This document shows positions 9,071-18,427 of a stretch of 64,000 bases of DNA, piece by piece. The stretch comes from Acaryochloris sp. CCMEE 5410. GTDB taxonomy: Bacteria > Cyanobacteriota > Cyanobacteriia > Thermosynechococcales > Thermosynechococcaceae. Positions within the stretch are counted from its first letter, which is position 1, and each line of letters starts with the position of its first letter. The translations under genes and the position numbers were made by a program. The DNA lies in the NCBI RefSeq assembly GCF_000238775.2, contig NZ_AFEJ02000001.1:1364001-1428000 (forward strand). Reading direction: 5' to 3'. The notes below the pieces were generated by a model. The model was not told where the DNA came from, ran no database searches, and was given only the letters and a program-made list of their open reading frames with translations.

Positions 9071-10159
9071 CTAGTACTTCCTGACAATGTAGAAGTTGTT
9101 TTGGAAGTCATGCTCAAGCTGCTTGATCTCCACGCGCTTAAATCCAGCTTCTTCAAGCATCTGTAGCGCTTTTTCTTCACCCCAGACCGCACCGAGACCC
9201 ATTCCTCCAGCCGCTAACGAAACAGTCATGCAGTGCAGACAGGAGATGGTGTAAAGCAGCGGTCCAATCGGATGCTCAAGATTTCCACCCACGTCACTAG
9301 AGGCGCGGATGTCTTGCATTAGATAGATGCCATCAGCACGCAAGGCACGGTAGATGTTTTGCAGAACGACATCAGGTTTCGCCTGGTCATGCACAGCGTC
9401 GAAGGTGGTAATGAAATCGTATTCCTCACACAAATCGAGAACTGCTGCATCCTGAATTTTGAACTGAACGTTCTCTAGTCCCAAAGACTGAGCCTCGATA
9501 TTGGCAGTTGCAATCGCATCTTCCGATAGGTCATAGCCTACAAACTGACTCTGGGGAAACAGCGTCGCCATCTTGTTGATAGCCCGACCACTACCGCAGC
9601 CCATATCCATCACCTGAATTCCACGCTTTAGATTGGGAATTAGATCAGGGACCAATGGTAGGATATGCTCGGTTAATGCCGCCACTACAGTTTGACCACT
9701 GTCTTCGGCCATTACCTGATGGAAGCGTTTGTACTCGGAGTAAGGTACCCCGCCACCATGACGAAAGCAGTCTACGATCTGATCTTCAACATTACCTAGC
9801 ACAGGGATGAACTGAGCAATCACTGCGATATTATCGGGGGAGGCATCTCGGGTCAGAAAGGCTGCATGTTCTGGGGGTAAATGATAGGTCTTGTGGGTCG
9901 CATCGTAGTCTACATATCGGGCCGTGGCCATAGAACCCAACCATTCCCGCACATAACGCTCTTGTAAGCCAGCAGTATCAGCAATCCGTTGACTGGTTGC
10001 TGGCGGTAGGTTTTTAAGGGTATCGAATAAGCCAGTTCGGTGACCGACCGAGATCATAAGTGTGAGCGCGCCACTATTAAGTGTATCTAAAAGCCGATTT
10101 GCAAAGACTTCGGCTTTAGTCTCATCAAAAGGTTGGGGAGTTGCGGTAAGCGTTGTCAT
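9071..10159 (-). CDS. Class I SAM-dependent methyltransferase with N-terminal winged helix
   Basis: A 362-residue protein. Residues 20-110 form a winged-helix, dimerisation-type domain (SQRIADTAGLQERYVREWLGSM). From about residue 180 comes a Rossmann methyltransferase fold with motif I VMDMGCGSGRAIN, an acidic strand-2 end (FVGYDLSED) and motif IV-like FDAVHDQAKP. This arrangement resembles Rv2258c-type and small-molecule O-methyltransferases. An AGGAGG-like site (AGGAGGACACC on the minus strand) precedes the ATG. A perfect 9-bp palindrome lies about 70 bases upstream (separate entry). The substrate is unknown. Confidence 0.87.
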   Translation of the reverse strand: MTTLTATPQPFDETKAEVFANRLLDTLNSGALTLMISVGHRTGLFDTLKNLPPATSQRIADTAGLQERYVREWLGSMATARYVDYDATHKTYHLPPEHAAFLTRDASPDNIAVIAQFIPVLGNVEDQIVDCFRHGGGVPYSEYKRFHQVMAEDSGQTVVAALTEHILPLVPDLIPNLKRGIQVMDMGCGSGRAINKMATLFPQSQFVGYDLSEDAIATANIEAQSLGLENVQFKIQDAAVLDLCEEYDFITTFDAVHDQAKPDVVLQNIYRALRADGIYLMQDIRASSDVGGNLEHPIGPLLYTISCLHCMTVSLAAGGMGLGAVWGEEKALQMLEEAGFKRVEIKQLEHDFQNNFYIVRKY

Positions 10160-10225
10160 GGTGTCCTCCTGATGAGCTAAAGGTTAGATTGAGTATAAGT
10201 GGTCAACACTAAGGCCAAAAATCGG

Positions 10226-10249
10226 CATGATGCTCTAGGAAGCATCATG
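10226..10249. promoter_or_regulatory. Palindrome upstream of the methyltransferase gene
   Basis: CATGATGCT, a 6-base spacer and AGCATCATG form a perfect 9-bp inverted repeat in the region where the promoter of the leftward methyltransferase gene should lie. It has no T-run, so a terminator is unlikely. It could be an operator for a dimeric repressor or a transcript hairpin. Function is inferred from position only. Confidence 0.4.
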
Positions 10250-10432
10250 TTTGGCTTCCTCCCTGTTATTCGTCTTGGCTTAAGTTTCCAAGACACTTAA
10301 CCAAAATGCAGTGATCCCGAAAGGTTAAATCTGTGATTCCTGTCAGACTTGCCAACATACAGCCATTGACCCATCTCCAAAATAGGATTCATTGAATCAT
10401 GTTAAGAGGGTGACCGTGGGCTATTCCACTCC

Positions 10433-10579
10433 CTACCCCGACAACACCCCCATGACCTCTCCCTGGAAATCCTTGCGATTATCGTCGTACTGCATCATCA
10501 TTTCTGGATTCGCATGGCGAGAGAGATGCTGCCCTGCCCGGACATTCCCATTCGTAGTATTTAGCGCCGCCGTAATCGA
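10433..10579 (-). pseudogene. C-terminal remnant of a tyrosine recombinase (integrase)
   Basis: On the minus strand 48 codons ending in TAG at 10433-10435 read SSITAALNTTNGNVRAG, then QHLSRHANPEMMMQYDDNR. The LSRH-A-x-P box followed about 9 residues later by the nucleophile tyrosine (MMQYDDNR) is the C-terminal catalytic signature of tyrosine recombinases. The first part matches the region just after the RHS/RHT box. Everything upstream is missing: the reading frame becomes unrelated exactly where a long hairpin arm begins at 10579. This is the tail of a lost phage, island or plasmid integrase. Confidence 0.8.
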
Positions 10580-10628
10580 GGAAGCGGGTCTCGATAAGGA
10601 GACATCACCTTATTGAGACCCGCTTCCT
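10579..10628. repeat. Long imperfect hairpin (21-bp arms) at the integrase break
   Basis: The arms at 10579-10599 and 10608-10628 are inverted copies of AGGAAGCGGGTCTC followed by (G/A)ATAAGG, with one mismatch and an 8-base loop. There is no T-run, so a terminator is not obvious. Its left edge coincides with the end of recognisable integrase code, which fits an inverted duplication formed at a rearrangement breakpoint or one end of a small mobile element. Confidence 0.65.
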
Positions 10629-10960
10629 TGGCAATTTTCCTCATTCACCTCCTCAATATCAAATACTTTTGGGCCAAAATCGCTACCAATCCATTCCTTC
10701 CTCCCTTCGTACTCGGGATGTAGGGATTCTTCATCACTTTCAGCAAATGGGAAGACTCCACAGACCTCCGGTAGACAGGCCCACTTTCATGATCAACCGA
10801 GTGGCTAAAGTATGCCGTTCCCAGTACAACGCCTTGATATCTCTCACCACTACCAGCTTGAACTCAGAGATGCAATGCAACTACCGTATCTATGAAAGCT
10901 CTTTGCTGTCCTTACCCTTGCAAAAGTTGTAGTGCTGGCTTGTTTACTGGAGATGATTGG
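10629..10960. other. Intergenic region with no recognised gene
   Basis: This stretch leads up to the secreted TPR gene. Several short open frames exist on both strands, but none shows a motif, plausible ribosome site or family resemblance. A GGAG followed by ATG at 10961 marks the start of the next gene. It may contain decayed coding sequence from the lost integrase-bearing element. Confidence 0.5.
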
Positions 10961-12232
10961 ATGTTGTTTTTGACGCGCTGGCTAAGCTGCATATTAGTCT
11001 CTGCACTACTACTGAACTTATACAGCTTGCCAGGACGAACTCAGTCACAACGTCCTACATCAACTCCAACAAAACCACGAGAACCACCAGGTTGGGTGAA
11101 GTTGCTAGACCAAGCTCGTCAATACGAGGCATCCCATGACTATCGCAGTGCAGAAAAGATCTACCGTCAACTGCTTGGTCAACCACAACCCAGCTCCATG
11201 AACAACTATATGCATCAATACATTTGGTTGAACCTGGGGTTAAACCTTTCTGAGCAGGGGCAGCTCACAGAGGCGATTAAAGTGTTACAACAGCTTGTAT
11301 CCCTGGATGATGTTAATTCTCACCATGTTGCGAGTGCTAACCATCTCCTAGAACATGTGCAGAAGCAGTTACAGGAGGCGCAAACCAATGTTCAAGATGG
11401 ATTGCGAGACATTAAGGCTGATCCCAATTCAATAAAGGGTTATAAGGACTTAATGACAGGTCTAGCAGCTCAGGGGCAAGCGCTCCAATCTATCTCATTT
11501 CTAGAGCAGCAGCTTGGCTATCCGCTTTCCCCCAATCAACTCTTAGAGCTGGCTAGGGCTGCTAAGTCTTTGCATTGGAAATACGTGTCAAATCACATTC
11601 ACAACCAGCGGTTTGACTTATCGATGGAGCTTTATCAAGAGCTTGTGCAGCGTTTTCCAGATAGCCAAGCCGCCCAATCGGAATATCTCGATTTCTTGGC
11701 TTTATATGGAGCACCCGCAGAGGTGATCTCAGCTTACCAGAACAGAATTCGGCGTAACCCAGAGTTGATTTGGAACTATTGGCAGGCACTCACTCATAAT
11801 CTGGAAGCGGCGGGACGCTTGGAAGAAGCGCGCCAAATTTTTGACCAATTGCTACAGCAAAAACAAACCGAACCCTACGTTTATTTGGCGTTAGGAAGCT
11901 TCTTGGAGCGAACAAAACGGCCTGATGAGGCTGTTCAAGTCTACTTTAAAGCTATTCAAGCCTTTCCTGGCCATAGTCCCAGTGATCGGCGTTGTCATGT
12001 TGTGAAAGCAACAGCCTATGACCGCTTGGTAACGTTGCTAGACCATCAGCATCGCCTTGATCAAGTGCTGAGTCTGTTTCAACATAATTTGCCCAACCTC
12101 ACAGCTTCTATGTATTACAACTTAGGCTTAGCCTTAAGATATGAAGGTTTCCAAGATTTAGAAGCTCAAGTCTCCGATCAAATGCAGACTTCTTTTCCTC
12201 AAGCCCGCGTAGAGAAATCAAGCTTATGTTGA
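10961..12232 (+). CDS. Secreted or membrane-anchored TPR protein
   Basis: From ATG 10961, chosen because GGAG precedes it and it opens directly into a hydrophobic signal (MLFLTRWLSCILVSALLLN), the product has 423 residues. An upstream in-frame ATG at 10892 would put 23 unlikely residues before the signal. The rest is a series of TPR units (YRSAEKIYRQLLGQP, LNLGLNLSEQGQLTEAI, YVYLALGSFLERTKRPDEAV). The protein is probably exported to the periplasm and acts as a protein-binding scaffold. No catalytic domain is visible. Confidence 0.8.
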   Translation: MLFLTRWLSCILVSALLLNLYSLPGRTQSQRPTSTPTKPREPPGWVKLLDQARQYEASHDYRSAEKIYRQLLGQPQPSSMNNYMHQYIWLNLGLNLSEQGQLTEAIKVLQQLVSLDDVNSHHVASANHLLEHVQKQLQEAQTNVQDGLRDIKADPNSIKGYKDLMTGLAAQGQALQSISFLEQQLGYPLSPNQLLELARAAKSLHWKYVSNHIHNQRFDLSMELYQELVQRFPDSQAAQSEYLDFLALYGAPAEVISAYQNRIRRNPELIWNYWQALTHNLEAAGRLEEARQIFDQLLQQKQTEPYVYLALGSFLERTKRPDEAVQVYFKAIQAFPGHSPSDRRCHVVKATAYDRLVTLLDHQHRLDQVLSLFQHNLPNLTASMYYNLGLALRYEGFQDLEAQVSDQMQTSFPQARVEKSSLC

Positions 12233-12538
12233 GCAAAAGCGTGCCTCAAGATCCGGTCTGCTGCACTTGCTCGCAAATCCAAACAGATCGACCGGAAAGA
12301 AAATAGGTCAGTTGCCCAATTTTGGGACGATTGCAGAGGAGATTTGTAACCAGAATCATGTTTTTCGTCATCAAGCCAGTGCAGTCTATTTTTTAGGTTA
12401 TTCAGTTGACACAATTAGTTCTTCTCGGCGGTCCTCCAGGGGTAGGAAAATCTACGGTCCTAAAAACCCCACCTTTAAACGATTTTAGATGTTTGGAAGC
12501 AGATGATATCTGGGCGCCCAATAAAATAGGTCCGAGAC

Positions 12539-14023
12539 GGGCGTAAGCACAGAATCGGGGATGTATGGCTCAAAGAAAAACGGGTCAAGGACAATAGATC
12601 CTGTACCCGAATCAAAAACTTGTCATGAGCCTAACATCGCAATTGCCAACCGTACTAGAGCATCACGAATTTCTAGAACAGGTCGAAGCACTCAAAGAAT
12701 CACCCAGCCTGAGTCAGATGGTTTATATCGTTCTGCAAATGGGTTTGTATTTGGCTCGATGGCTTCTGGAGGATGAACTCTCACGGCGAGCAAAAACAGT
12801 ATTTGAATGGCCTAGGTGTAGCACCTGCGGAACCCGCTTGCACTCGAAGGGATGGGAATCTCGTCAGATGCAGACACTGGTGGGAAATATTTACTGAAAG
12901 CGACGGGTGGGTCGTTGTCCAAAAGGGTGTCCAGGTAGTCTATCAGCTCCTCTGGACCAATCCATTGGGATTACCTCTTACCAGCACAGCAGTAAAGAAC
13001 TGGTGCGTCTAGGCTGCTTGTTAAGTCTATTTATGCCCTATGAACTGGCCAGTTGGATGCTGAGTCAGTGGAGTGGTTTATCCGTCAGTTCATCAAGCTT
13101 GTGGAATTGGGTGCAAGTCATGGGCAACAAAGCTTATCAGGAGCTAGAGGCTCAACTCAAAGCTCAAGCATCAGGTGAACAGGCTCCTAGTGAAGCGATT
13201 TCAGAGGTGTTGTCTGCTCTGCCTTTGGCCATTGCTGCTGACGGTGTGATGGTGCCCTTTCGCCCCACTCCGAAAACCCCCAAGGGAAAAATCCAGTGGC
13301 GAGAAGTTAAAGTCGCTATCTTAGCCCGCCTGGGAACACGGCTCACCCGAGCTAAAAAGAGTGTCCCCCAACTACTGCGTCGAAGACTGGTAGCAGTATT
13401 GGGCGATATCGACCAGTTCATCCCCTTACTGCAACTCGAAGCCCGCAAACAAGACTTTGAATCGGCCCCAAGCGTCATCTGGTTGAGTGATGGGGGGCGA
13501 GGCTTCTGGCGAGTCTACCGCACCTTGTTCTCTCACTGTGCTGTGGCAGTTCTCGATTTTTTCATGCAGCAGGCCATCTTGCACGAGCAACAAAAGTGAT
13601 GTTTGGGGATGTTCGCTCTGCTCAAGCCCAAGCCTGGTTTCGGCGCTGGCGACACCAATTGCGACATGGGCAACACCTATTAGTATTGCGGTCCTTGACG
13701 ATGTTGATTCACTCACAATTGTTTACGGGCAAATCTTTTACGACGTTGCTCCAGGTACAGGCTTATTTCCAGCGCCATCTGCGACACATCCAATATCGCC
13801 ACTTTGAACAACTACAGATACCGCTGGGGTCAGGAATGGTCGAAAGTGCTTGTAAGTGGCTGATTCAACAGCGCTTTAAGGGGGTTGGTATGCGCTGGAG
13901 TGAGGATGGTTTCAATCATCTACTCATGCTGCGGCTTGCCTGGGTCAATCAACGGTTTGACTCCCTATTCCCAGGGGTAACCATTCCGAAGTCTAAGGCA
14001 TCCCCGATCCATTAGCTACGCCC
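12539..14023 (+). mobile_element. Second ISKra4-type insertion sequence, 9-bp target duplication
   Basis: A 1485-bp element flanked by GTCCGAGAC at 12530-12538 and 14024-14032. Its imperfect terminal inverted repeats begin GGGCGTA and share ATCGGGGATG at positions 16-25 of each end. It carries a transposase unlike the one in the element at 212-1354, with different end sequences but the same duplication length. The transposase has a stop and a frameshift, so this copy is probably inactive. It interrupts the P-loop kinase gene. Confidence 0.9.
12625..14015 (+). pseudogene. ISKra4-family transposase with nonsense codon and frameshift
   Basis: The first segment from ATG 12625 has a cysteine pair (CSTCGTRLHSKGWESR) followed in the same frame by a TGA at 12895-12897 where the family usually has tryptophan, then RRVGRCPKGCPGS, so the first lesion is a point nonsense change. 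The middle segment has ADGVMVPFRPTPKTPKGK and VIWLSDGGRGFW. Near 13555-13565 a T-run is one base short; the frame must shift to continue through HAAGHLARATKVMFGD to the catalytic end LGSGMVESACKWLIQQRFKG. These motifs are those I associate with ISKra4 transposases. Confidence 0.82.
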
Positions 14024-14482
14024 GTCCGAGACAGGAAGCAATCCGTGAAGTCATTAGGGCCGTCAAAATAGATCTCAGCTCATCCCAAACAGTCATCTTA
14101 TCTTGGGCCTTCGCTAGATCAGAACTTTACACTCCTTTCTACGACTATTTTACGGACCTAACCTCACTTCAATCGATTTACTTAGTGTGTGATTCAAAAA
14201 CTTTGGTTTCGCGTCTCAAAAATCGAGGTACTGCAACTCAAGAACACTATGCTCTAGAAAAACTCAGGCTAATTCATGCATTACCATTCAAGAAAATAGA
14301 TACTACCGATAAGGCACCTGAAGTTGTCGCAAAAATACTCATTAAAACCATCAAATCTTCTACCTAAAAACTTCTCGTCGAAATATAAATACAGGCTTTC
14401 TTTAGTTGTCAAGATCTAACTAATCTCAGCGTATATATGCTATGAAGGCACAGAAAAAACAAGCTCAGATCTGACTAAACAA

Positions 14483-14812
14483 ATGGATGATGATAAGGAA
14501 TACAAGCTCTCAATTCGGAGCGCTGGCAACACGCAGGTTCCATGCTTACAAGTAATCTACTCTAAAGGATATATTCTCTCGCACTACTACCTGAACAATA
14601 CACCTGGTGAATGGAAAGCTCCACAATGGGATGCAGAAAAGAATGGTCGAAGATTCAGTGCAACGTCCCTTGAAGAACTTCTAGGTCTCATTGCTATGTG
14701 GGAGATCCGTGGTGATGACTGGCGGCATAAAAATGGGGAACAAGAACTTTATGATCAGCTTATAGAGTCTGCCCCCATGTATGACAGTGAAGGTAACATC
14801 ATTGACAATTAA
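14483..14812 (+). CDS. Hypothetical protein, 109 residues
   Basis: A small acidic protein that I do not recognise. It is soluble-looking, with no signal or membrane segment. A central stretch, YILSHYYLNNTPGEWKAPQWD, is rich in aromatic residues, and the C-terminal half (LEELLGLIAMWEIRGDDW) looks helical. The base composition and continuous frame suggest a real gene, but no ribosome site is obvious before ATG 14483. It lies between the disrupted kinase gene and the epimerase gene, in sequence that may have been imported. Confidence 0.55.
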   Translation: MDDDKEYKLSIRSAGNTQVPCLQVIYSKGYILSHYYLNNTPGEWKAPQWDAEKNGRRFSATSLEELLGLIAMWEIRGDDWRHKNGEQELYDQLIESAPMYDSEGNIIDN

Positions 14813-14923
14813 ACAATTTGGCAAACCATATCTGAAGTTCTGCACAGTTTTCCAGAAAAATTGCACATTCACCACAATATGTCCCTTCTAAACTGAAAGC
14901 CAGTTTCAGTCAGGAAAAGGATT

Positions 14924-15976
14924 ATGCGCGTACTAGTGATTGGTGGCACCCATTTTATTGGGCCTTATGTGATTCGATATTTGGTCTCTACGGGACACAC
15001 CGTTAAAGTGTTTCATCGAGGTCAAACCAAGGCGGATTTGCCTTCGAGTGTCACCTACCTTCAAGGCAATCGCCAAGACTTATACCAGTATCAGTCCCAG
15101 ATCCAAACCTTTGCTCCAGATGTCGTCCTGGACATGATTCCCTACACAATAGTAGATGCCCACACCCTGCTCAACACCATCACCGGAATTTGTCCGCGCA
15201 TCGTTGCCATCAGCAGTCAAGATGTCTACCGGGCGAGGGATATTATTTGGGGATTAGAAACAGGCATGGTGGACGCAACACCCCTAACTGAATCTTCGCC
15301 CCTCCGGTCACAGCTCTATCCCTACCAAAATGCGCCTCAGCGACCACTGGGCATCCCTTCCAATTACGACAAAATTTTGGTAGAGCGGACCTACTTGAAT
15401 ACAGCTGATATGGCAGTAACCCTCCTCAGATTGCCTATGGTCTATGGTCCTGGCGATCCCCTTCATCGCTTTTACGCTTATCTTCACCGCATGGACTCAA
15501 AACGTCCTGTAATTGTGCTCGATGCTCGACTGGCTCAGTGGCAGAGCAGCTATGGCTATGTTGAGAACATCGCCTGGGGCATTGCCTTAGCAGTTATACA
15601 GAACCCTGAGTCAGAATCAACGGCTAGTCATCGTATCTATAATCTGTCTGAACTGCATCCACTGAATGAGAAGGAGCGACTGAACTTGCTTGCCCAAGCA
15701 GCAAACTGGCCAGGTCAGATCCTAGCTACAACGCCTGATCAGCTCCCTGCCGATCGGTTTATTCCCTTCAATTTTCACCAAGATTGGACAACTGACTCTT
15801 CCCTTATTCGCCAGGAATTGGGATATCAAGAGCCAGTCTCCATTACGACCGCACTAGCGAGAACCCTCGATTGGGAACGCCAAAACCCACCCGCAGATGT
15901 TCAACAATCTGCCAGTGCAATGGTCCTGCTAGATCCAGACATAGAAGATCGAATTGTTGCGGCTTTAAGCCAGTAG
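14924..15976 (+). CDS. NAD(P)-dependent epimerase/dehydratase family protein
   Basis: A 350-residue extended short-chain dehydrogenase. The N-terminus VLVIGGTHFIGPYVIRYL is the Rossmann nucleotide-binding loop in the GGTxFIG form typical of the atypical SDR group that includes CSP41-like proteins and isoflavone-reductase relatives. FHRG at the end of strand 2 suggests NADP preference. The usual Y-x-x-x-K is represented by SNYDKILVERTYL near residue 145. Expected location is the cytoplasm; the sugar or other substrate is unknown. AGGAAAAGG precedes the ATG. It converges with gltX, only one base apart. Confidence 0.87.
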   Translation: MRVLVIGGTHFIGPYVIRYLVSTGHTVKVFHRGQTKADLPSSVTYLQGNRQDLYQYQSQIQTFAPDVVLDMIPYTIVDAHTLLNTITGICPRIVAISSQDVYRARDIIWGLETGMVDATPLTESSPLRSQLYPYQNAPQRPLGIPSNYDKILVERTYLNTADMAVTLLRLPMVYGPGDPLHRFYAYLHRMDSKRPVIVLDARLAQWQSSYGYVENIAWGIALAVIQNPESESTASHRIYNLSELHPLNEKERLNLLAQAANWPGQILATTPDQLPADRFIPFNFHQDWTTDSSLIRQELGYQEPVSITTALARTLDWERQNPPADVQQSASAMVLLDPDIEDRIVAALSQ

Positions 15977-15977
15977 C

Positions 15978-17432
15978 TTATGCACTCGCGATTTCTAGCG
16001 CTTGTTGGAGGCGCTTGAGATCTTCTCCCCGCTGATGGAGCAGTAACCAAGACTCCATCAAATCGGGACCCTTCATATCGCCAGTGAGTGCAGCACGAAG
16101 CGATCGCATCACCAATCCCTTCTTCAGCTTGTTGGCCTTCACCGTCGAATTAATAAAGGATTTCGCGGTCTCTGCCGACAACTCAAATCCTGCCGCCGCC
16201 AGTGGGTCAATCACCCCTTGTAAAGCCACAGCAACCCCATCTTGACTCAACTGCTTCTGGGCATCCTCACTCCAGGTCAATTCACGAGTAAAGAGGAATT
16301 GCGTCATCTCCGCCGCATCCTTGAGTCTGACCAAACTCGGCTGAATCAAGGCCGTCACTTGGTCGAGCCAAGGCCGATCGGCCACCGGGTCAAAGTCATA
16401 TTTCGCAGCTTGCCAATAGGGCATCAACGCCTCAGCTAACTCCGCCAAAGGCAGCTCATGCAGATATTGACTACTGATCCAATCCAATTTATCCCAATCA
16501 AACTTAGCCCCCGCCTTATTCACCCGTTCAAAATCAAACTGAGCCGCCGCATCACTGAGACTAAAAATCTCTTGGGTCGCATCAGGCGGAGACCAGCCCA
16601 ATAAGGTCATATAGTTCGCCAAGGCCGGGGCCGTAAATCCCATCTCCTGAAAATCAGAAATAGACGTCACGCCATCCCGTTTCGACAGCTTCCGTCCCTC
16701 CTTATTCAGGATTAAGGGAGTATGAGCAAATTCAGGCACCGTACCGCCAAAGGCTTGATAAAGCAGAATTTGTTTGGCCGTATTAGCAATATGGTCTTCC
16801 CCTCGGATCACATGGGAGATGTTTAAATCCATATCGTCTACCACCACTGCCAAATTGTAGAGGGGTTGGCCCACTTCCCCAGAGGCCGTGGCTCTGGCAA
16901 CCACCATATCGCCGCCCAAATCCCTTCCTTGCCAGTGCATAGGGCCACGAACCAAGTCCTTCCAGGTAATGGTCTGGTCATCTTCAATCTTGAAGCGGAT
17001 CACCGGCTGACGACCCTCAGCTTGGAAGGCTGCTTCTTGCTCTGCCGTTAAATTGCGATGGCGATTGTCGTAGCGAGGGGCTTCATTCCGTTCTTTTTGA
17101 GCCGTTCGCATCTCATCCAGCTCTTCAGGTGTGCAGTAGCAGCGATAGGCAAGTCCTTGATCGAGCAGCTTTTGAATCGCATCCCGATATAAGTCCAAGC
17201 GTTCGGACTGGAAATAAGGACCCTCATCCCACTCCATTCCTAGCCAGCGCAACCCTTCCAGAATATTCTCGGTGTATTCCGGTTGCGATCGCTCCTCATC
17301 CGTATCTTCAACCCGCAGGATGAAGGTGCCCTGGTGATGGCGAGCATATAGCCAATTAAAGACTGCAGTTCTAGCAGTGCCAATATGGAGGTTCCCCGTT
17401 GGACTAGGGGCGATACGAACTCGAACGGTCAC
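15978..17432 (-). CDS. gltX: Glutamyl-tRNA synthetase
   Basis: A 484-residue class I aminoacyl-tRNA synthetase that charges tRNA-Glu with glutamate. The catalytic signatures are present: the HIGH-type motif in [16 protein letters not shown] near residue 10-25 and the KMSKS-type loop [10 protein letters not shown] near residue 250. The length is normal for bacterial GluRS. In cyanobacteria, which lack GlnRS, this enzyme is commonly non-discriminating and also forms Glu-tRNA-Gln; I cannot tell that from the sequence alone. Glu-tRNA also feeds tetrapyrrole synthesis. The tRNA-Asp gene lies just upstream on the same strand. Confidence 0.97.
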   Translation of the reverse strand: MTVRVRIAPSPTGNLHIGTARTAVFNWLYARHHQGTFILRVEDTDEERSQPEYTENILEGLRWLGMEWDEGPYFQSERLDLYRDAIQKLLDQGLAYRCYCTPEELDEMRTAQKERNEAPRYDNRHRNLTAEQEAAFQAEGRQPVIRFKIEDDQTITWKDLVRGPMHWQGRDLGGDMVVARATASGEVGQPLYNLAVVVDDMDLNISHVIRGEDHIANTAKQILLYQAFGGTVPEFAHTPLILNKEGRKLSKRDGVTSISDFQEMGFTAPALANYMTLLGWSPPDATQEIFSLSDAAAQFDFERVNKAGAKFDWDKLDWISSQYLHELPLAELAEALMPYWQAAKYDFDPVADRPWLDQVTALIQPSLVRLKDAAEMTQFLFTRELTWSEDAQKQLSQDGVAVALQGVIDPLAAAGFELSAETAKSFINSTVKANKLKKGLVMRSLRAALTGDMKGPDLMESWLLLHQRGEDLKRLQQALEIASA

Positions 17433-17472
17433 TAAATCTCTCGGTTACATTACAGATTCCATCCTACCGATA

Positions 17473-17513
17473 AAGCCACCCGAATAGAGATCCGAAAATC
17501 TCCCAGGTGGCTT
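17473..17513 (-). terminator. Two-tier hairpin between tRNA-Asp and gltX
   Basis: AAGCCACC at 17473-17480 pairs with GGTGGCTT at 17506-17513, and inside it GAGAT pairs with ATCTC around a small loop. There is no long T-run on either side, so it may be an imperfect terminator for the tRNA transcript, an RNA processing site, or a leader structure for gltX. Confidence 0.45.
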
Positions 17514-17536
17514 CATACAGAAATATGGGACGAGAA

Positions 17537-17610
17537 CGGGACTGACGGGATTCGAACCCGCAACTTCCGCCGTGACAGGGCGGTGCTCTAACCAGTTGAA
17601 CTACAGTCCC
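17537..17610 (-). tRNA. tRNA-Asp (anticodon GTC)
   Basis: The minus strand folds as a complete cloverleaf of 74 bases. The acceptor stem is GGGACTG / CAGTCCC with discriminator G, the D-arm holds AGTTCAACTGGTTAGAGC, the anticodon stem-loop is CCGCC CTGTCAC GGCGG with anticodon GTC, and the T-arm is GCGGG TTCGAAT CCCGT. CCA is not encoded. Anticodon GTC and discriminator G are both expected for aspartate. Confidence 0.97.
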
Positions 17611-17704
17611 TTGCGTTGAGCAATCTTTATTGTGCTTACAGAAACGGCATTTGTCAAACAAATCGTATGAAATGCCAGAAAGTTATCCTGCTGAGAGGAT
17701 CAAA

Positions 17705-18052
17705 TTAGTGAACACGTTGAGCAATAAGCTGCTCCTCTAACGCTGCAATACGGTTGTAAGCAGCGGTCAGTTGAGCCGTCAATCGCTGAATCTGAATTTC
17801 AGGCGTGATGGGTCTCTCACCATGCTGCTCTCTCGAATCAAAGGAGTTATCTTCTGCCAGCACATCCTTATGGCTCAAACTTGGGCTGGTATGTAGCGAA
17901 GATTCATTAATGATGGCCCCAGGGAGCGGACGTTGGTGCGATTCTTGCTGAGAAAGGGTTGACGTCAGTTTATGATCAAGCTGCTCGATCACCTGGTGCA
18001 GGGCATCAACCTTATTACTCACCAGGGTGAGTTGTTCTTGCATTGGATCCAT
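17705..18052 (-). CDS. Hypothetical coiled-coil protein
   Basis: A 115-residue protein with heptad-rich helices at both ends (VSNKVDALHQVIEQLDHKL and LTAQLTAAYNRIAALEEQL) and a polar, serine- and histidine-rich middle that looks disordered. There is no signal or membrane segment. It is probably a small self-associating or adaptor protein; no family is recognised. It reads away from the solute-binding protein gene. Confidence 0.6.
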   Translation of the reverse strand: MDPMQEQLTLVSNKVDALHQVIEQLDHKLTSTLSQQESHQRPLPGAIINESSLHTSPSLSHKDVLAEDNSFDSREQHGERPITPEIQIQRLTAQLTAAYNRIAALEEQLIAQRVH

Positions 18053-18427
18053 GGTCTTTCCCTACTGATTTGACTTTATTCCATGTTAAGGATTTTTGGA
18101 GGTAAAAGGAGTCTTTATGAAGGCACAAAACGGAATTAAATCTAAAGTCTCGTCGCCATAAATTGGGTATTAGATCCGCATTTTTACCTATTCGACATCA
18201 CTAAATCCTTAGAACATCTACTGGGATTGAAAGTTGAGTACTTCTATTTTCAAAAAACTTACAGAAAACATCATTCCATGTTTGTTGAACCGGGACTCGA
18301 ATAGTCATAATTCGTTAGAAAATAAGAGCCACTTCCCTGATGGCATGCATTATCGACCGTTTGAGTCCTCTAATATAGGTTTCTAATCCAGCAGCGTTAT
18401 CCTAATAGAGGTGATGAATAAAAAGTG
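18053..18427. other. Intergenic region between divergent genes
   Basis: About 375 bases between the coiled-coil gene and the solute-binding lipoprotein gene. Promoters of both genes must lie here, but I see no diagnostic operator, RNA gene or stable hairpin. A GAGGTGATG at about 18408-18416 acts as the ribosome site region of the downstream gene. Confidence 0.5.

Larger units (their letters stand above)
12406..14367 (+). pseudogene. Small P-loop kinase-like gene split by an insertion sequence
   Basis: The left part, from a TTG at 12406, reads LVLLGGPPGVGKSTVL, a Walker A motif, then LEADDIWAPNKIGPR, and runs to 12538. The right part, 14033-14367, reads TVILSWAFARSELY, LVCDSKTLVSRLKNRG (an adenylate-kinase-like LID pattern) and KKIDTTDKAPEVVAKI before TAA. 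The 9 bases GTCCGAGAC occur on both sides of the intervening element. Joining 12538 to 14033 leaves one copy and gives a continuous frame of exactly 468 bases, 155 residues. The ancestral product resembles nucleoside/shikimate/gluconate-kinase-like ATP-binding proteins; its substrate is unknown. The allele is now inactive. Confidence 0.88.

Noticed and set aside
12267-12488. A 73-residue frame over the start of the split kinase gene
   Set aside because: The P-loop frame in the same place has a Walker A motif and continues across the insertion; this one has nothing.
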